Origin: Gammaproteobacteria bacterium RIFCSPHIGHO2_12_FULL_38_11
GTDB taxonomy: Bacteria > Pseudomonadota > Gammaproteobacteria > Coxiellales > Coxiellaceae
Length of the DNA stretch: 34,427 bases
Assembly (NCBI GenBank): GCA_001801515.1
Contig: MGXX01000059.1
Coordinates: 110,286 to 144,712 of the forward strand
Direction: 5' to 3'
Positions 8,038 through 17,917 of this stretch are shown one piece after another. Every line of letters starts with the position of its first letter. Position 1 is the stretch's first letter. The position numbers and the translations under genes are program-made. The notes under the pieces were generated by a model. It worked only from the letters and a program-made list of their open reading frames with translations, was not told the DNA's origin and searched no databases.

Positions 8038-8135
8038 AAGATTCCTTCCTGTTAGTTTTATGCTAACGCATCCTGTTGATTTTTTAAACAGATTATAAGC
8101 AGATCAAAACTATATGATATTTAAGTGAATATATT

Positions 8136-8211
8136 TTGTAAATTACCCAAAATTGGTGATATATGGTGCTATAGTACAGATAGAGGAGGAAAATAGTAAA
8201 GTAATTGGAGG
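8136..8211 (+). promoter_or_regulatory. Possible promoter and strong ribosome binding site of the glucanase gene
   Basis: TTGTAA (8136-8141) and ATATAT (8159-8164) are 17 bases apart and could be a weak -35/-10 pair. GGAGG at 8207-8211 lies 5 bases before ATG 8217 and fixes that codon as the start over the in-frame TTG at 8205. The promoter call is weak; the ribosome binding site is clear. Confidence 0.4.
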
Positions 8212-8216
8212 TGGTT

Positions 8217-11200
8217 ATGAGTATTATCACATTAGGTTTGGGGAGTTATACAACAGCGCTTCCGTTAGGCGAAACTGGGGTTTTGACCTTTCAAGGTCAA
8301 GTTGTTTCACCCTTAATTGCAAGCAATTTTTCGGACGTTGTTCCTACAAATGACTGGATTAGTTCAGTTATTTTTCCTTATTTTGGTAATCAATATTCAG
8401 CGCCGATTTTTGCGCAACCTCTTAATATGCAAGCAGATTCATCAGGTTTAAATTTAGGCTATACTGCAACGCCGACATTTTTTTATGATGGATCAGGTCG
8501 ACAAGTTAAATTTGAATATACTTATCATGCTGATTTAAATATAAGCTTAGCAGGAATGAATTCAGCTAATACCGTTTTAGAAAATACATCAGCTTATTTC
8601 AATAAAACATTATGGCAAGACAGTGATTCAAGTAATCAGTTACATGCAACCTTTGGCCATGGCTCACCCTTTACTTATTTTGAACGCACAGGTGATGCAG
8701 ATGTTGTCATTAATTTAACCGCACACAATAGTAATACTATTGGTCAACCCAATGCAAGTAACGAAGTTTTTAAAATCGATCACGTCAATGGGACTTATAA
8801 TGGTGGACAATTGACGATGGATTTGTTGGTTAATGCCGTTGATGGGCAAGGCAGTCATATTGCTAATGCAGTTGAAGCGCGTATTTCAATTGATACCAAC
8901 GGCGATGGAAAATTTGATTATGTTAAAACCATGAATTATTTACCAGTGGATGGTGATGCGAATAACACTGAACATTACACACAAAATGAAGCACGCGGGC
9001 TGGGCGCAAGTGAAACGGGCCAATTACAAAATTTAAATAATGCAACAATTCAAGTGGAAGTGTGGAAAGCTTTTGGTACGGGAGACATTCAAGTACAAGT
9101 GGGTATGTCTAATGTGGTGTTACCTTTTAATAATTTAACTGATTCAAATGGCGTATTAGCAAATACATTATATTTGGCAAATGATGGCACGCAAAATTTA
9201 TTAAGCACGCATCAACCAGCTGTTGAATCTATTGTATTGGGTGCAGCACCTGTGGAAGAAGCGGTACAGTGGGATGGTGTTGGTACTATTTACTATTACG
9301 ATCATAATGTATTGGGTCTGACGATCAATGGTAACCATTATGGATTGTTTGCACCCGTCGGCAGTGAATGGCATGTTGATAATGGTGTTATTACTTCAGA
9401 TTTAAATGGTAAAGATTATTTCTCAAGCGCTTTACTACCTGATCAATCAATTGACACATTGCAATATTTTTATCAACACGCTTATGCCTTTGTCACAGAT
9501 AGTCAAGCAACATTTTCATATGACGCTGAGAACTCACAAGTAGTGACGAATTTTTCAGTCACAACTGATTTAAAAGAATCAGATTTCTCGGCTGATGCAT
9601 TAACATCGCTATATCCGCATCAATGGTTACATTCAAATGATTCATTAACACAATATACTTATCAAGCACCTCAAGGAGAAATGAAGTTGCACGAAGGTAA
9701 TACCTTTAGTACGGCCATTCCTTATACGGGGATTTTGCCGGTATTACCCAATTTTTTAGATGCAGCAGAAACACAGCAATTGGCGAATATGATTCAAGGT
9801 GAATATCAATATATGAGTGCATTACCCATTGTTATTCCCGGAAAAGATAGTTATTGGGCGGGTAAAGCAATGGCACGTTTGGGAGAATTAGCGGAGTTAG
9901 CGGATCAAGTGGGGAATGTTGATGCGAAAACATTTTTTGTTAATGCAATAAAAGCGGAATTACAAGACTGGTTTACTGTGAGTAACACGGAAGGTGATAA
10001 GCAATTTTATTACAATGAACAATGGGGGACACTTCAAGCTTATCCTGCTAGTTTTAATTCTGATTCAGAAATTAATGATCACCATTTTCATTATGGTTAT
10101 TTTATTAAAGCGGCTTCTGTGGTTGCACAATTTGATCCACAATGGGCAAATGAATGGGGTGGAATGGTTGAGTTATTAATTAAAGACGTCGCAAATACAG
10201 ATGAAACAAATACTTTGTTTCCTTATTTGCGAAATTTTGATCCGTATGCTGGACATTCATGGGCATCAGGTCATGCTGCCTTTTTTTCTGGAAATAATCA
10301 TGAATCTTCTTCTGAAGCCTTAAACTTTGCTAGTGCTGTGACATTTTGGGGTGCGCAAACGGGTAATGCGGCATTACTTGATTTGGGAAATTATTTATAT
10401 TCGACCGAAGTATCTGCAGTGCAACAATATTGGTTTGATATTAATAATATGAATTTTCCGGATGAATTCAATCACAGTGAAGTCGGTATGGTATGGGGGG
10501 ACGGTGCAGTTTATGGCACTTGGTTTTCAGGTGAGCCTGAAATGATTCATGGTATTAATTTTCTGCCTATCACAGCAGCGTCTTTGTATTTGGGTTTATA
10601 TCCTGAATATGTTGCAAAAAATTATGCAGAAATGATACAGGTGAATGGAGGTGTTCCTACTGAATGGAAAGATATTATGATGGAATATCAAGCATTATTT
10701 AATCCGGCTGCAGCAGTGGCTTCGTTTACCTTAAATTACACGCCAGAAGAAGGCGAATCGTTGTCACATACTTATAGTTGGATTAATAATTTAAATGCTT
10801 TGGGTCAAGTTGATAGAAATATTACAGCAAATACCCCTTTTTTTTCAGTATTTAATAAATCAGGATTGATCACATATGTTGCGTATAATCCAACAGATGT
10901 AGCGCAAGAAATTATTTTCTCAGATGGAACCCATTTCACTTTGCAGGCAGAAGAAATATTGGCGATGAATATCGATCGCACATGGTCATCTATTACAGGC
11001 AGCATTGCGCATGATCCAGTGTCTGATCCAGTGCCAGTGCCTGATCCTGTGATTCCGCTACCCGATCCAGTGCCAGTGCCTGATCCTGTGATTCCGCCAC
11101 CTGATCCAGCACCAGAACCCACTCATCCTGATTCTCAAATCACAGGTACAATAAATAGCGAAATAATAACAGGGACAATGGCCAGTGATGTGATATATGG

Positions 11201-12179
11201 ATTAGCGGGAGATGATCAATTACATGGATTAGACGGTAATGACGTGCTGTATGGTGGTGATGGAAATGATGCATTGTATGGTCGTGAAGGTGATGATGTG
11301 TTGATTGGGGGTGCTGGTGCTGATTTTATGAATGGAGGTGCGGGAAATGATGTATTTAAATATCTCGCGTTATCTGACTCAGAAAAATCATCACCGGATT
11401 TTATTCAAAACTTCGAACAAGGCAACGATAAAATTGATTTGTCTGCATTTAATATTGGATTTAATCAACTGGCTTTTAGGCAAGAGAATGGTTATAACTT
11501 TGTGGATGTTATCGGTACGGATTTTTCAATTAAAATCGGGGATGGTTATAAAACATTTACGGCAAATGATTTTATTTTAACGGGGTCGTCATCAGATCCT
11601 GCGCCACAACCTGTTCCAACACCCATCCCCACACCAACACCTGTGCCCGCACCAACACCAACACCTGCTCCAAGTGCTGCTGATATTATGGGTACTGCCT
11701 CGGGAGAAACATTAATGGGAACGGTGAATAATGATGTTATTTATGGATTAGGGGGTAATGATATATTGCATGGTAACGTAGGTGATGATGATCTGTATGG
11801 TGGTGAGGGTAATGATACGATACATGGCAATGAAGGTAATGACACATTGTATGGCGGTGCGGGTAATGATCACTTATACGGCAATATTGGTGACGATATA
11901 TTAATTGGCGGAAGTGGCGCTGATTTTTTGGTAGGGGGTGATGGAAAAAATACTTATAAATATGAAAATTTACTTGATTCTACAGACGATCAACGCGACA
12001 CCATTGAAGCATTTCATCACGGTGTAGACATATTAGATTTAACATTATTACACGTGAATGTAGATGATATTCATATTCAAGCGCATAATGGTATTCAAAC
12101 TATTAGCATCACAAACACAAACTTTGCAGTGGATTTAATTGCATCTGATCCTATTTCACATAGTGATATTGCAGTATAG
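8217..12179 (+). CDS. Secreted endo-beta-1,3-glucanase, glycoside hydrolase family 81, with two RTX modules
   Basis: A 1320-residue extracellular enzyme predicted to cleave beta-1,3-glucan (laminarin, callose, fungal or oomycete wall glucan). There is no N-terminal signal peptide. Residues up to about 480 form the beta-rich N-domain. The catalytic part carries GH81 signatures: NDHHFHYGYF with Asp621, FDPYAGHSWASG, and GNNHESSSEALN with Glu696 and Glu700, the expected acid/base candidates. A Pro/Asp linker (about 930-970) leads to RTX block 1 (about 977-1048), a beta-roll cap and a Pro/Thr linker. RTX block 2 (about 1160-1245) and a cap follow, and the protein ends SDIAV. The acidic residue plus hydrophobic tail matches PrtD-type export signals. 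The secretion genes follow directly. Confidence 0.93.
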   Translation: MSIITLGLGSYTTALPLGETGVLTFQGQVVSPLIASNFSDVVPTNDWISSVIFPYFGNQYSAPIFAQPLNMQADSSGLNLGYTATPTFFYDGSGRQVKFEYTYHADLNISLAGMNSANTVLENTSAYFNKTLWQDSDSSNQLHATFGHGSPFTYFERTGDADVVINLTAHNSNTIGQPNASNEVFKIDHVNGTYNGGQLTMDLLVNAVDGQGSHIANAVEARISIDTNGDGKFDYVKTMNYLPVDGDANNTEHYTQNEARGLGASETGQLQNLNNATIQVEVWKAFGTGDIQVQVGMSNVVLPFNNLTDSNGVLANTLYLANDGTQNLLSTHQPAVESIVLGAAPVEEAVQWDGVGTIYYYDHNVLGLTINGNHYGLFAPVGSEWHVDNGVITSDLNGKDYFSSALLPDQSIDTLQYFYQHAYAFVTDSQATFSYDAENSQVVTNFSVTTDLKESDFSADALTSLYPHQWLHSNDSLTQYTYQAPQGEMKLHEGNTFSTAIPYTGILPVLPNFLDAAETQQLANMIQGEYQYMSALPIVIPGKDSYWAGKAMARLGELAELADQVGNVDAKTFFVNAIKAELQDWFTVSNTEGDKQFYYNEQWGTLQAYPASFNSDSEINDHHFHYGYFIKAASVVAQFDPQWANEWGGMVELLIKDVANTDETNTLFPYLRNFDPYAGHSWASGHAAFFSGNNHESSSEALNFASAVTFWGAQTGNAALLDLGNYLYSTEVSAVQQYWFDINNMNFPDEFNHSEVGMVWGDGAVYGTWFSGEPEMIHGINFLPITAASLYLGLYPEYVAKNYAEMIQVNGGVPTEWKDIMMEYQALFNPAAAVASFTLNYTPEEGESLSHTYSWINNLNALGQVDRNITANTPFFSVFNKSGLITYVAYNPTDVAQEIIFSDGTHFTLQAEEILAMNIDRTWSSITGSIAHDPVSDPVPVPDPVIPLPDPVPVPDPVIPPPDPAPEPTHPDSQITGTINSEIITGTMASDVIYGLAGDDQLHGLDGNDVLYGGDGNDALYGREGDDVLIGGAGADFMNGGAGNDVFKYLALSDSEKSSPDFIQNFEQGNDKIDLSAFNIGFNQLAFRQENGYNFVDVIGTDFSIKIGDGYKTFTANDFILTGSSSDPAPQPVPTPIPTPTPVPAPTPTPAPSAADIMGTASGETLMGTVNNDVIYGLGGNDILHGNVGDDDLYGGEGNDTIHGNEGNDTLYGGAGNDHLYGNIGDDILIGGSGADFLVGGDGKNTYKYENLLDSTDDQRDTIEAFHHGVDILDLTLLHVNVDDIHIQAHNGIQTISITNTNFAVDLIASDPISHSDIAV
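11025..11102 (+). repeat. 39-bp tandem duplication in the glucanase linker
   Basis: Two adjacent 39-bp units (11025-11063, 11064-11102), differing only near the end, encode DPVPVPDPVIP(L/P)P twice. They lengthen the Pro/Asp linker between the catalytic part and the first RTX block. Such units expand and contract by slippage. Confidence 0.85.
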
Positions 12180-12210
12180 CAACATGTTTCATAACAAGGA
12201 TTCGTTTTTT

Positions 12211-13563
12211 ATGCGTTTTTTTAGGGATGGCATTATTTTATTTTTACTTTTTTTAAATAGCCTTGGCGTTATCGCTGCAAATCCCGTTGCCAATCTCTGG
12301 GATGCCTATCAAGATGCTGTTAAAAACGACCCAGTTTTTCAGCAGCAAAAAGCAACGCTTCAAGAAACTGAGCAACAAATTCCGACGGCGAGGGCAACTC
12401 TGCTACCGCAACTTGTTTTAAATGCGCAATTAGCACATACCTATCAAAATTCAGAATTACTGGGTGATGTTGACTATAATAGTAATCAATATACTATCAA
12501 TTTCAGTCAAGCACTTTTTAATGCGTCTGCATTTAATCAGTTATATCAAGCAAGATTATCAGTGCGAGCAGCGGTTGCCTTATTTTCCTGGCAAACGCAA
12601 GATTTAATTGTGCGTTTTGTTCGTGGTTATTTAAATGTGCTGCAAGCTCGCGATATGATGGATTATACGCAATCTCAAAAATTATTTTCTAAAGAATTCT
12701 TACGTGTTATGACAAGGCAACGACAATTAAAATATGCAACAGTCACAGAATTTGAGCAAGCAGAACAGCAATATCAATTATTAAATGGTCAATATGAAAC
12801 GGCAAAAATTACGTATATGCAAGCATTACAAAGCTTAAGTAATATAACGGCCGTTGTTTACTCAGCCTTTCCAAAGTTAAAAAGTAATTTTATATCGATT
12901 AAATTAAATCCCAATTCAGTCCAGCCCTGGGTTGCGCTAGCAAAACGGCAAAATTTATTGTTGCAATCAGCGCGATTAACCATGCAGTCGGCAGAACAAA
13001 AAATTAGAACAAAAAAAACAGACTTTTTGCCGACTGTCTCCGAAATAACAAATTATTCAGATATTAATGAATTAAGCACGCAAGCTGCCGGCGGATCAGA
13101 AGAAGCAGTGCGTTCAACGGAAGCGGGCATTTCAGCTTCGTGGAATTTTTCGCAGGGTGGACAAACGCTATCTGATATTGCAACAGCAAAAGCACAGTAT
13201 GCTAAAGCCAGTGCCGATATGGCGCAACGTTATTTAGAAGCAGTTACCAATGCTAAAAATGCATTTATCGGCGTGCATGACGGGTTGTTCAGTGTTAAAT
13301 CGGCGCGGGAAGCAATGAAGGTTGGCGTATCTGGCTTAAATCACATGAATAAGGGATTTAAAGCGGGCGTACAAAATATTTTTGATTTGTTGCAAGCACA
13401 AAATCGTTTATATGAAGCACAAAAACAATATACACTATTTTTTTACACCTATGTTTTAAATACGATTTTATTAAAACAAGCAGCGGGAACGCTATCGCCG
13501 CGTGACGTATATACATTGAATAATTATTTATATGGAAAAACAGATGATAACAGAACAAAATGA
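12211..13563 (+). CDS. TolC-family outer membrane protein of the type I secretion system
   Basis: Predicted outer membrane channel-tunnel that lets the glucanase leave the cell. With ATG 12211 (AAGGA 10 bases upstream) the protein has a clear signal peptide (basic RD, then IILFLLFLNSLGVIAA) and about 450 residues, normal for TolC/PrtF. It starts its mature part with NLWDAYQDAVKNDPVFQQQKATL and has TARATLLPQL and the repeated halves with helical hairpins (ARDMMDYTQSQKLF; GVQNIFDLLQAQNRLYEAQKQY) typical of the family. The frame is also open further upstream, but the longer start overlaps the glucanase end and spoils the signal peptide. The gene overlaps the ABC exporter start by about 30 bases, indicating one operon with translational coupling. 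Confidence 0.9.
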   Translation: MRFFRDGIILFLLFLNSLGVIAANPVANLWDAYQDAVKNDPVFQQQKATLQETEQQIPTARATLLPQLVLNAQLAHTYQNSELLGDVDYNSNQYTINFSQALFNASAFNQLYQARLSVRAAVALFSWQTQDLIVRFVRGYLNVLQARDMMDYTQSQKLFSKEFLRVMTRQRQLKYATVTEFEQAEQQYQLLNGQYETAKITYMQALQSLSNITAVVYSAFPKLKSNFISIKLNPNSVQPWVALAKRQNLLLQSARLTMQSAEQKIRTKKTDFLPTVSEITNYSDINELSTQAAGGSEEAVRSTEAGISASWNFSQGGQTLSDIATAKAQYAKASADMAQRYLEAVTNAKNAFIGVHDGLFSVKSAREAMKVGVSGLNHMNKGFKAGVQNIFDLLQAQNRLYEAQKQYTLFFYTYVLNTILLKQAAGTLSPRDVYTLNNYLYGKTDDNRTK

Positions 13564-15211
13564 TTTGCTTCGCTCAATTATATTGCGCTGTCGTTCAGCA
13601 TTTTGGTCTGTTATTTTCTTTAGTTTTTTAGTTAATTTATTAATGCTAACAGTGCCACTATTTACGTTACAATTATATGATCGCGTGCTGGTTAGTCAAA
13701 GTGCTGACACACTGTTTTATTTAACGTTTATTGCTATTTTTTTTATAGCAGTTTATGCGGCGCTTGAATTTTTGCGAAGTCGTATTCTAATAGAAGTCGC
13801 ACATTGGCTCGATAATCAATTAAGCCCAATTATCTTAACTAACAGTATTGATCGACTATTGCTTGGAAATCGGTATGCTTACCAATCACAACATGATATT
13901 GGCGTGATAAAAAATTTTTTAAAAAGCCCATCGTTTTTTTCTTTTTTAGATATGCCTTGGTTTCCGATTTTTTTAATTGCCATTTTTTTTATTTCAGGGA
14001 TATTAGGGCTGATTACATTGATGGGGGCAATTATTTTATTTCTCTTCGCCTATTTTAATCAAAAAATATCAGCACATGATTTACAGGCAGCTTCAAAAAT
14101 AACTGAGCATAATCTATATGATGTAGATACTATCTTAAATAATGCTGAAACTGTGCAAGCAACAGGGATGTTGCATGCATTTATTGAGAAATGGATAATT
14201 AAAAATAATAAAGTGATGGTGTTTCAATCTGCTTCTGCAAAACACGTTGGTTTTATTTCCGCTAGTAGTAAATTTCTCCGCATCTTGATACAAATTATTT
14301 TGCTAGCCGTGGGCGCCTATTTGGCAATGCAAGGTGAGTTAACGGGAGGTGCTATGATTGCCGCCTCTATTATTGCAGGTCGCGCATTAGCACCTGTTGA
14401 GCAATTTATTTCAGCATGGAAAGAATTCTTTTCTGCTAAAGAATCTTTAATTCGTTTGCGAAATTTCATTCAATTGCCTGAGTTGCGCACAAAACATATA
14501 GCGTTGCCCAAGGCGCTGGGTAATATTGAATGTGATAATTTAATTTATATGCCAGTGGGAATTGAACAGCCATTGTTGCAAAATATTAATTTTAAATTAA
14601 GTGCTGGAGAAGGGCTTGCAATTTTAGGGCCATCCGGTGCTGGTAAATCAACTTTAGCGCGTATGATGCTAGGTGTGTTTAAGCCCACGCGAGGTGCAGT
14701 TCGTTTAGATGGTGCGGATGTTTATAGCTGGGATAGAGCCGATTTTGGGAAGCAAGTAGGTTATTTGCCGCAAGATAATGGATTAATTGAAGGATCAATT
14801 AAAGATAATATTGCTTGTTTAGAAACAAATTATTCAGACGAAGATGTGATTGCTGCTGCCAAAATGGCAAATGCGCATGATATGATTTTACATTTGCCCA
14901 AAGCATATAATACATTAGTTAATGAATTTCAGTTATCAGGTGGACAGGCAAAACGCGTTGCGTTAGCACGTGCATTTTACAAAAATCCTTGTTTTATAGT
15001 ATTAGATGAACCAGAAACGCATTTAGATGTGGAAGGTGAGCGTGCCTTGTTAAATGCCATTGAGAAAATAAAAGCAAAACAGCAGGCGACATTGATTATT
15101 GTAACAAGGCATTTGAAATTAATTCAATTAATGGAAAAAACACTGGTATTGCGAGAAGGTAAGATTCAAGCCTTGGGTGCAACACCTGAAATATTAGCTA
15201 AGATGCAATAA
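13532..15211 (+). CDS. Type I secretion ABC exporter, PrtD-like (membrane and ATPase domains)
   Basis: A 559-residue inner-membrane exporter with fused membrane and ATPase domains, powering export of the RTX glucanase. Membrane helices occupy about 22-300. The ATPase domain shows Walker A GPSGAGKST (366-374), the LSGGQ signature (468-472), Walker B FIVLDEP (Asp492, Glu493) and switch His527. There is no N-terminal C39 peptidase or C39-like domain, which fits the PrtD group that exports RTX proteases and lipases rather than the HlyB group. The start may be ATG 13532 or ATG 13544; both overlap the end of the TolC-like gene, so translation is probably coupled. Confidence 0.93.
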   Translation: MEKQMITEQNDLLRSIILRCRSAFWSVIFFSFLVNLLMLTVPLFTLQLYDRVLVSQSADTLFYLTFIAIFFIAVYAALEFLRSRILIEVAHWLDNQLSPIILTNSIDRLLLGNRYAYQSQHDIGVIKNFLKSPSFFSFLDMPWFPIFLIAIFFISGILGLITLMGAIILFLFAYFNQKISAHDLQAASKITEHNLYDVDTILNNAETVQATGMLHAFIEKWIIKNNKVMVFQSASAKHVGFISASSKFLRILIQIILLAVGAYLAMQGELTGGAMIAASIIAGRALAPVEQFISAWKEFFSAKESLIRLRNFIQLPELRTKHIALPKALGNIECDNLIYMPVGIEQPLLQNINFKLSAGEGLAILGPSGAGKSTLARMMLGVFKPTRGAVRLDGADVYSWDRADFGKQVGYLPQDNGLIEGSIKDNIACLETNYSDEDVIAAAKMANAHDMILHLPKAYNTLVNEFQLSGGQAKRVALARAFYKNPCFIVLDEPETHLDVEGERALLNAIEKIKAKQQATLIIVTRHLKLIQLMEKTLVLREGKIQALGATPEILAKMQ

Positions 15212-15222
15212 ATAGACGAGTA

Positions 15223-16539
15223 ATGAATATGTTAAATGACACCCCTATTCAAAATAGTCCATCCACACATTCCATTACGCGCTTGGGTTGGATTGTTATT
15301 GCGATTTTTATCAGTGTTTTATTCTTATGGGCATTTTTTTCAGAAATTGAAAGTGCTGCTATTGCTTCGGGAAAAATTGTGGTTGCAGGAAATCGTCGTG
15401 TTGTTCAACATTTAGAAGGAGGGATTATTGCTGCAGTGAGTGTAAAAAATGGCGATATAGTTAAAAAGGGGCAGGTATTAGTCAAAATTGATGATACGCA
15501 ATCTGCGACTAAATTTGAATTAGAGCACGGTCAACTATTACGACTATTGGCGGATGAAGCGCGATTGATTGCGTTGATTAATGATCATGAGCAGGTGACT
15601 TTTCCTGATCTTGTTTTGTCTGTGGCAAATGCAGCGAATATGCATAAAATTTTGGATAATCAAAAAGCCAGCTTTGATGCGGAACGAGCTGCTAAAATGG
15701 GTAGCTTAAAAATTTATAAGCAACGTATTTTACAACTTGAAGATCAAATTCAAGGTGCAAATGCGCAATTGATCGCATCAGATCAGCAGTTAAAATTGGT
15801 GCGTCAAGAAGTGGCCGCAATTTTGCTATTAGCGAAAGAAGAGTTAATTGATCGCAGCCGCGTGTTATCCATTCAACGAGATGAACAACAATTACAAGGC
15901 CAACGTGGCGAATATCAGGCAAATATAGCAAATTTAAAAGAAAAAATTGGTGAAACTGAATTGTTGGTTATTGCAGAGCAAGATAAATTAAATAAAGAAT
16001 GGACTCAGGAGTTGCGCATTGTGCGTGAAAAATTAGCACAATCTGAAGACCGTGAAAAAGCAGCGAAAGATATTTTTAAACGTACAACAATTATTGCCCC
16101 TATAGATGGAACGGTGATGAATCTGGCGGTATCAACATTGGGTGGTGTGGTTAAATCGGGTGAAACATTATTGGAAATTGTGCCAAGCCATGAAGAATTG
16201 GTAGTAGAAGCAAAAATAAATCCCTTGGATATTGATGTTGTGCATGAAGGACTAAAAGCGAAAATAACATTGCCAGCACTAAAAACTCGAACAACGCCGA
16301 CATTGTTGGGTAGGGTGAGCTATGTTTCAGCTGATTCTCAACTAGATGAGCGTACGCAAAACCATTATTTTCAAGCGCGTATCCATATTGATTCAGATGA
16401 ATTAAAAAAATTGGGCGATAAGAAAATAATGCCGGGTATGCCAGTAGATGTGATGATTATCACCGGGAAGCGTTCACCATGGGGGTACTTTATGGACCCC
16501 GTTGAACGCAGTTTTAAGCATTCATTTCGTGAGGATTAA
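15223..16539 (+). CDS. Type I secretion membrane fusion protein, HlyD/PrtE family
   Basis: A 438-residue periplasmic adaptor linking the ABC exporter to the TolC-like channel. It has a short cytoplasmic N-terminus and one membrane helix (about 23-43, WIVIAIFISVLFLWAFFS). Next comes the lipoyl half-motif VVQHLEGGIIAAVSVKNGDIVKKGQVLVKI, a long coiled-coil hairpin (about 100-285), then the second lipoyl half with IIAPIDGTVMNL and a beta-barrel domain. The length matches PrtE/HlyD. It starts 11 bases after the exporter stop, with ATG 15223 or 15229 possible, and is the last gene of the cluster. It converges with the ATPase gene ending at 16556, and I see no clear terminator between the two. Confidence 0.93.
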   Translation: MNMLNDTPIQNSPSTHSITRLGWIVIAIFISVLFLWAFFSEIESAAIASGKIVVAGNRRVVQHLEGGIIAAVSVKNGDIVKKGQVLVKIDDTQSATKFELEHGQLLRLLADEARLIALINDHEQVTFPDLVLSVANAANMHKILDNQKASFDAERAAKMGSLKIYKQRILQLEDQIQGANAQLIASDQQLKLVRQEVAAILLLAKEELIDRSRVLSIQRDEQQLQGQRGEYQANIANLKEKIGETELLVIAEQDKLNKEWTQELRIVREKLAQSEDREKAAKDIFKRTTIIAPIDGTVMNLAVSTLGGVVKSGETLLEIVPSHEELVVEAKINPLDIDVVHEGLKAKITLPALKTRTTPTLLGRVSYVSADSQLDERTQNHYFQARIHIDSDELKKLGDKKIMPGMPVDVMIITGKRSPWGYFMDPVERSFKHSFRED

Positions 16540-16555
16540 TATTGTTTAAACATAA

Positions 16556-17905
16556 TTATGGAAAGTTGATATGGAAAGAAAGGTAATTCTTCAGCTCGCT
16601 TGCCAAATAATACGGTAAATTTAATAATCGAAATGATTTTCCAGAAGGCGTTTTTAGCGTATCCCATTGTATTTTTCCTGCATACAACCGTATTGCAATA
16701 TCATGATCTACCATTTCCATAAATTGCATCAATGATTTTAATTTTCCGCTCACGCCTGATTTCACTTCAACGGGAATTAAATATTTTTCAAATGGAATAA
16801 TATAATCTACCTCTGCATTGGATTGTGGTTTTTCTCTTACCCAAAATTTAAGCGGTTGCTGACTGTATGGATTAATTGTTAGAAATTCTTGTCCCACAAC
16901 ACTTTCGATTATTTTCCCCTGATAAATTGTGTTTAAATCGCCAACGTTAAAATAATATTCCTGCAATCCTGCAATATGATTTACTATACCAATATCTAAA
17001 AATTGCAGACGCGGTGATTTTTTATGATTCGTTTCGGCGGGCGGAGTGGTTTGTGTTGTCGGATAAATTAATTTTAACAGCATTGCATTTTCTAAAGTGC
17101 GTAATGCTTCGCTCATTTCACGCGATTTATAATTTGAATTACCAAAACCATGAAAATGAATTCGTTCACCTGATGCTAATGGCGCATGCGCAATGGCGTG
17201 CCGAATAACTTGCGCCATTGTTTTATTGCTGGCATATTTTTCAACGTCATCCATGAAGGAAATCATCAAATTTTCATATACTCTGTTTGCCGCTAGAATA
17301 TCCTTTTCTGCTAAAAATGCTGTAATAGCAGCAGGCATGCCGCCAATCAAAGTATATTGATGAAATAAATTTAATAATTTATTGTGCGCGAAATCGGGGC
17401 AAGGCATTTTTTTTATTATTTCATGTGCTTCACTCTCATTTGCAGCCAATAAATATTCTGAAAATGAAAAGGGATACATAAATAAATATTCAACACGTCC
17501 GACAGGAAAACTGATGTGCTTATCAATTAATGTTTCTAATAAAGAACCGGCAGCAATAACGTGAATGTCATTTCGTACTTCGTAAAAATAACGCAGATAA
17601 TTCGCAGCGCGTGGGCAGCTTTGTATTTCATCGATAAATAATAAAGTGGTTTCTGATTTTTGAATGGGCTTTTTTAAATGAAAATGAATGGCGGAGATTA
17701 AATTATCAATAGAATAATCTTGTTCAAACAAATCGCGATCCGCTTTGATTTCCAAATTGAGTTTTAAAAATTGCGCATAGGATTTCCCGAGATTTTCAAC
17801 AAGGGTTGTTTTACCGATTTGTCTAGCGCCACGCAAAATCAAGGGCATTCGATCTTTCTTTTGTGACCATTCCATAAGCGGTTGATTTATAGTGCGTTTA
17901 TACAT
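16556..17905 (-). CDS. AAA-family ATPase with C-terminal DUF4143 domain
   Basis: A 449-residue AAA_14/DUF4143 protein of unknown role. The P-loop GARQIGKT is at 26-33, Walker B LLFIDEIQSCP has Asp92 and Glu93, and VIAAGSLLE is the following sensor-like motif. The C-terminal domain has AEVDYII...PVEVKSG with Asp367, Glu380 and Lys382, a nuclease-like D-ExK pattern. ATG 17905 is chosen because AGAG lies upstream and the protein then begins MYKRTI, as relatives do. An in-frame ATG at 17917 would add four residues. Direct repeats with 33-bp period lie immediately upstream (17918-17990). It is divergent in sequence from the paralogues at 18011 and 22573 but of the same architecture. Confidence 0.9.
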   Translation of the reverse strand: MYKRTINQPLMEWSQKKDRMPLILRGARQIGKTTLVENLGKSYAQFLKLNLEIKADRDLFEQDYSIDNLISAIHFHLKKPIQKSETTLLFIDEIQSCPRAANYLRYFYEVRNDIHVIAAGSLLETLIDKHISFPVGRVEYLFMYPFSFSEYLLAANESEAHEIIKKMPCPDFAHNKLLNLFHQYTLIGGMPAAITAFLAEKDILAANRVYENLMISFMDDVEKYASNKTMAQVIRHAIAHAPLASGERIHFHGFGNSNYKSREMSEALRTLENAMLLKLIYPTTQTTPPAETNHKKSPRLQFLDIGIVNHIAGLQEYYFNVGDLNTIYQGKIIESVVGQEFLTINPYSQQPLKFWVREKPQSNAEVDYIIPFEKYLIPVEVKSGVSGKLKSLMQFMEMVDHDIAIRLYAGKIQWDTLKTPSGKSFRLLNLPYYLASELKNYLSFHINFP

Positions 17906-17917
17906 ATTTACTCTCAT

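Noticed and set aside
8153..8353. 66-residue ORF overlapping the glucanase start
   Set aside because: Out of frame with the strongly supported glucanase gene, with no ribosome binding site of its own.
10805..11122. Minus-strand 105-residue Gly/Ser-rich ORF
   Set aside because: Antisense shadow of the Pro/Asp linker of the glucanase; low-complexity product with no ribosome binding site.
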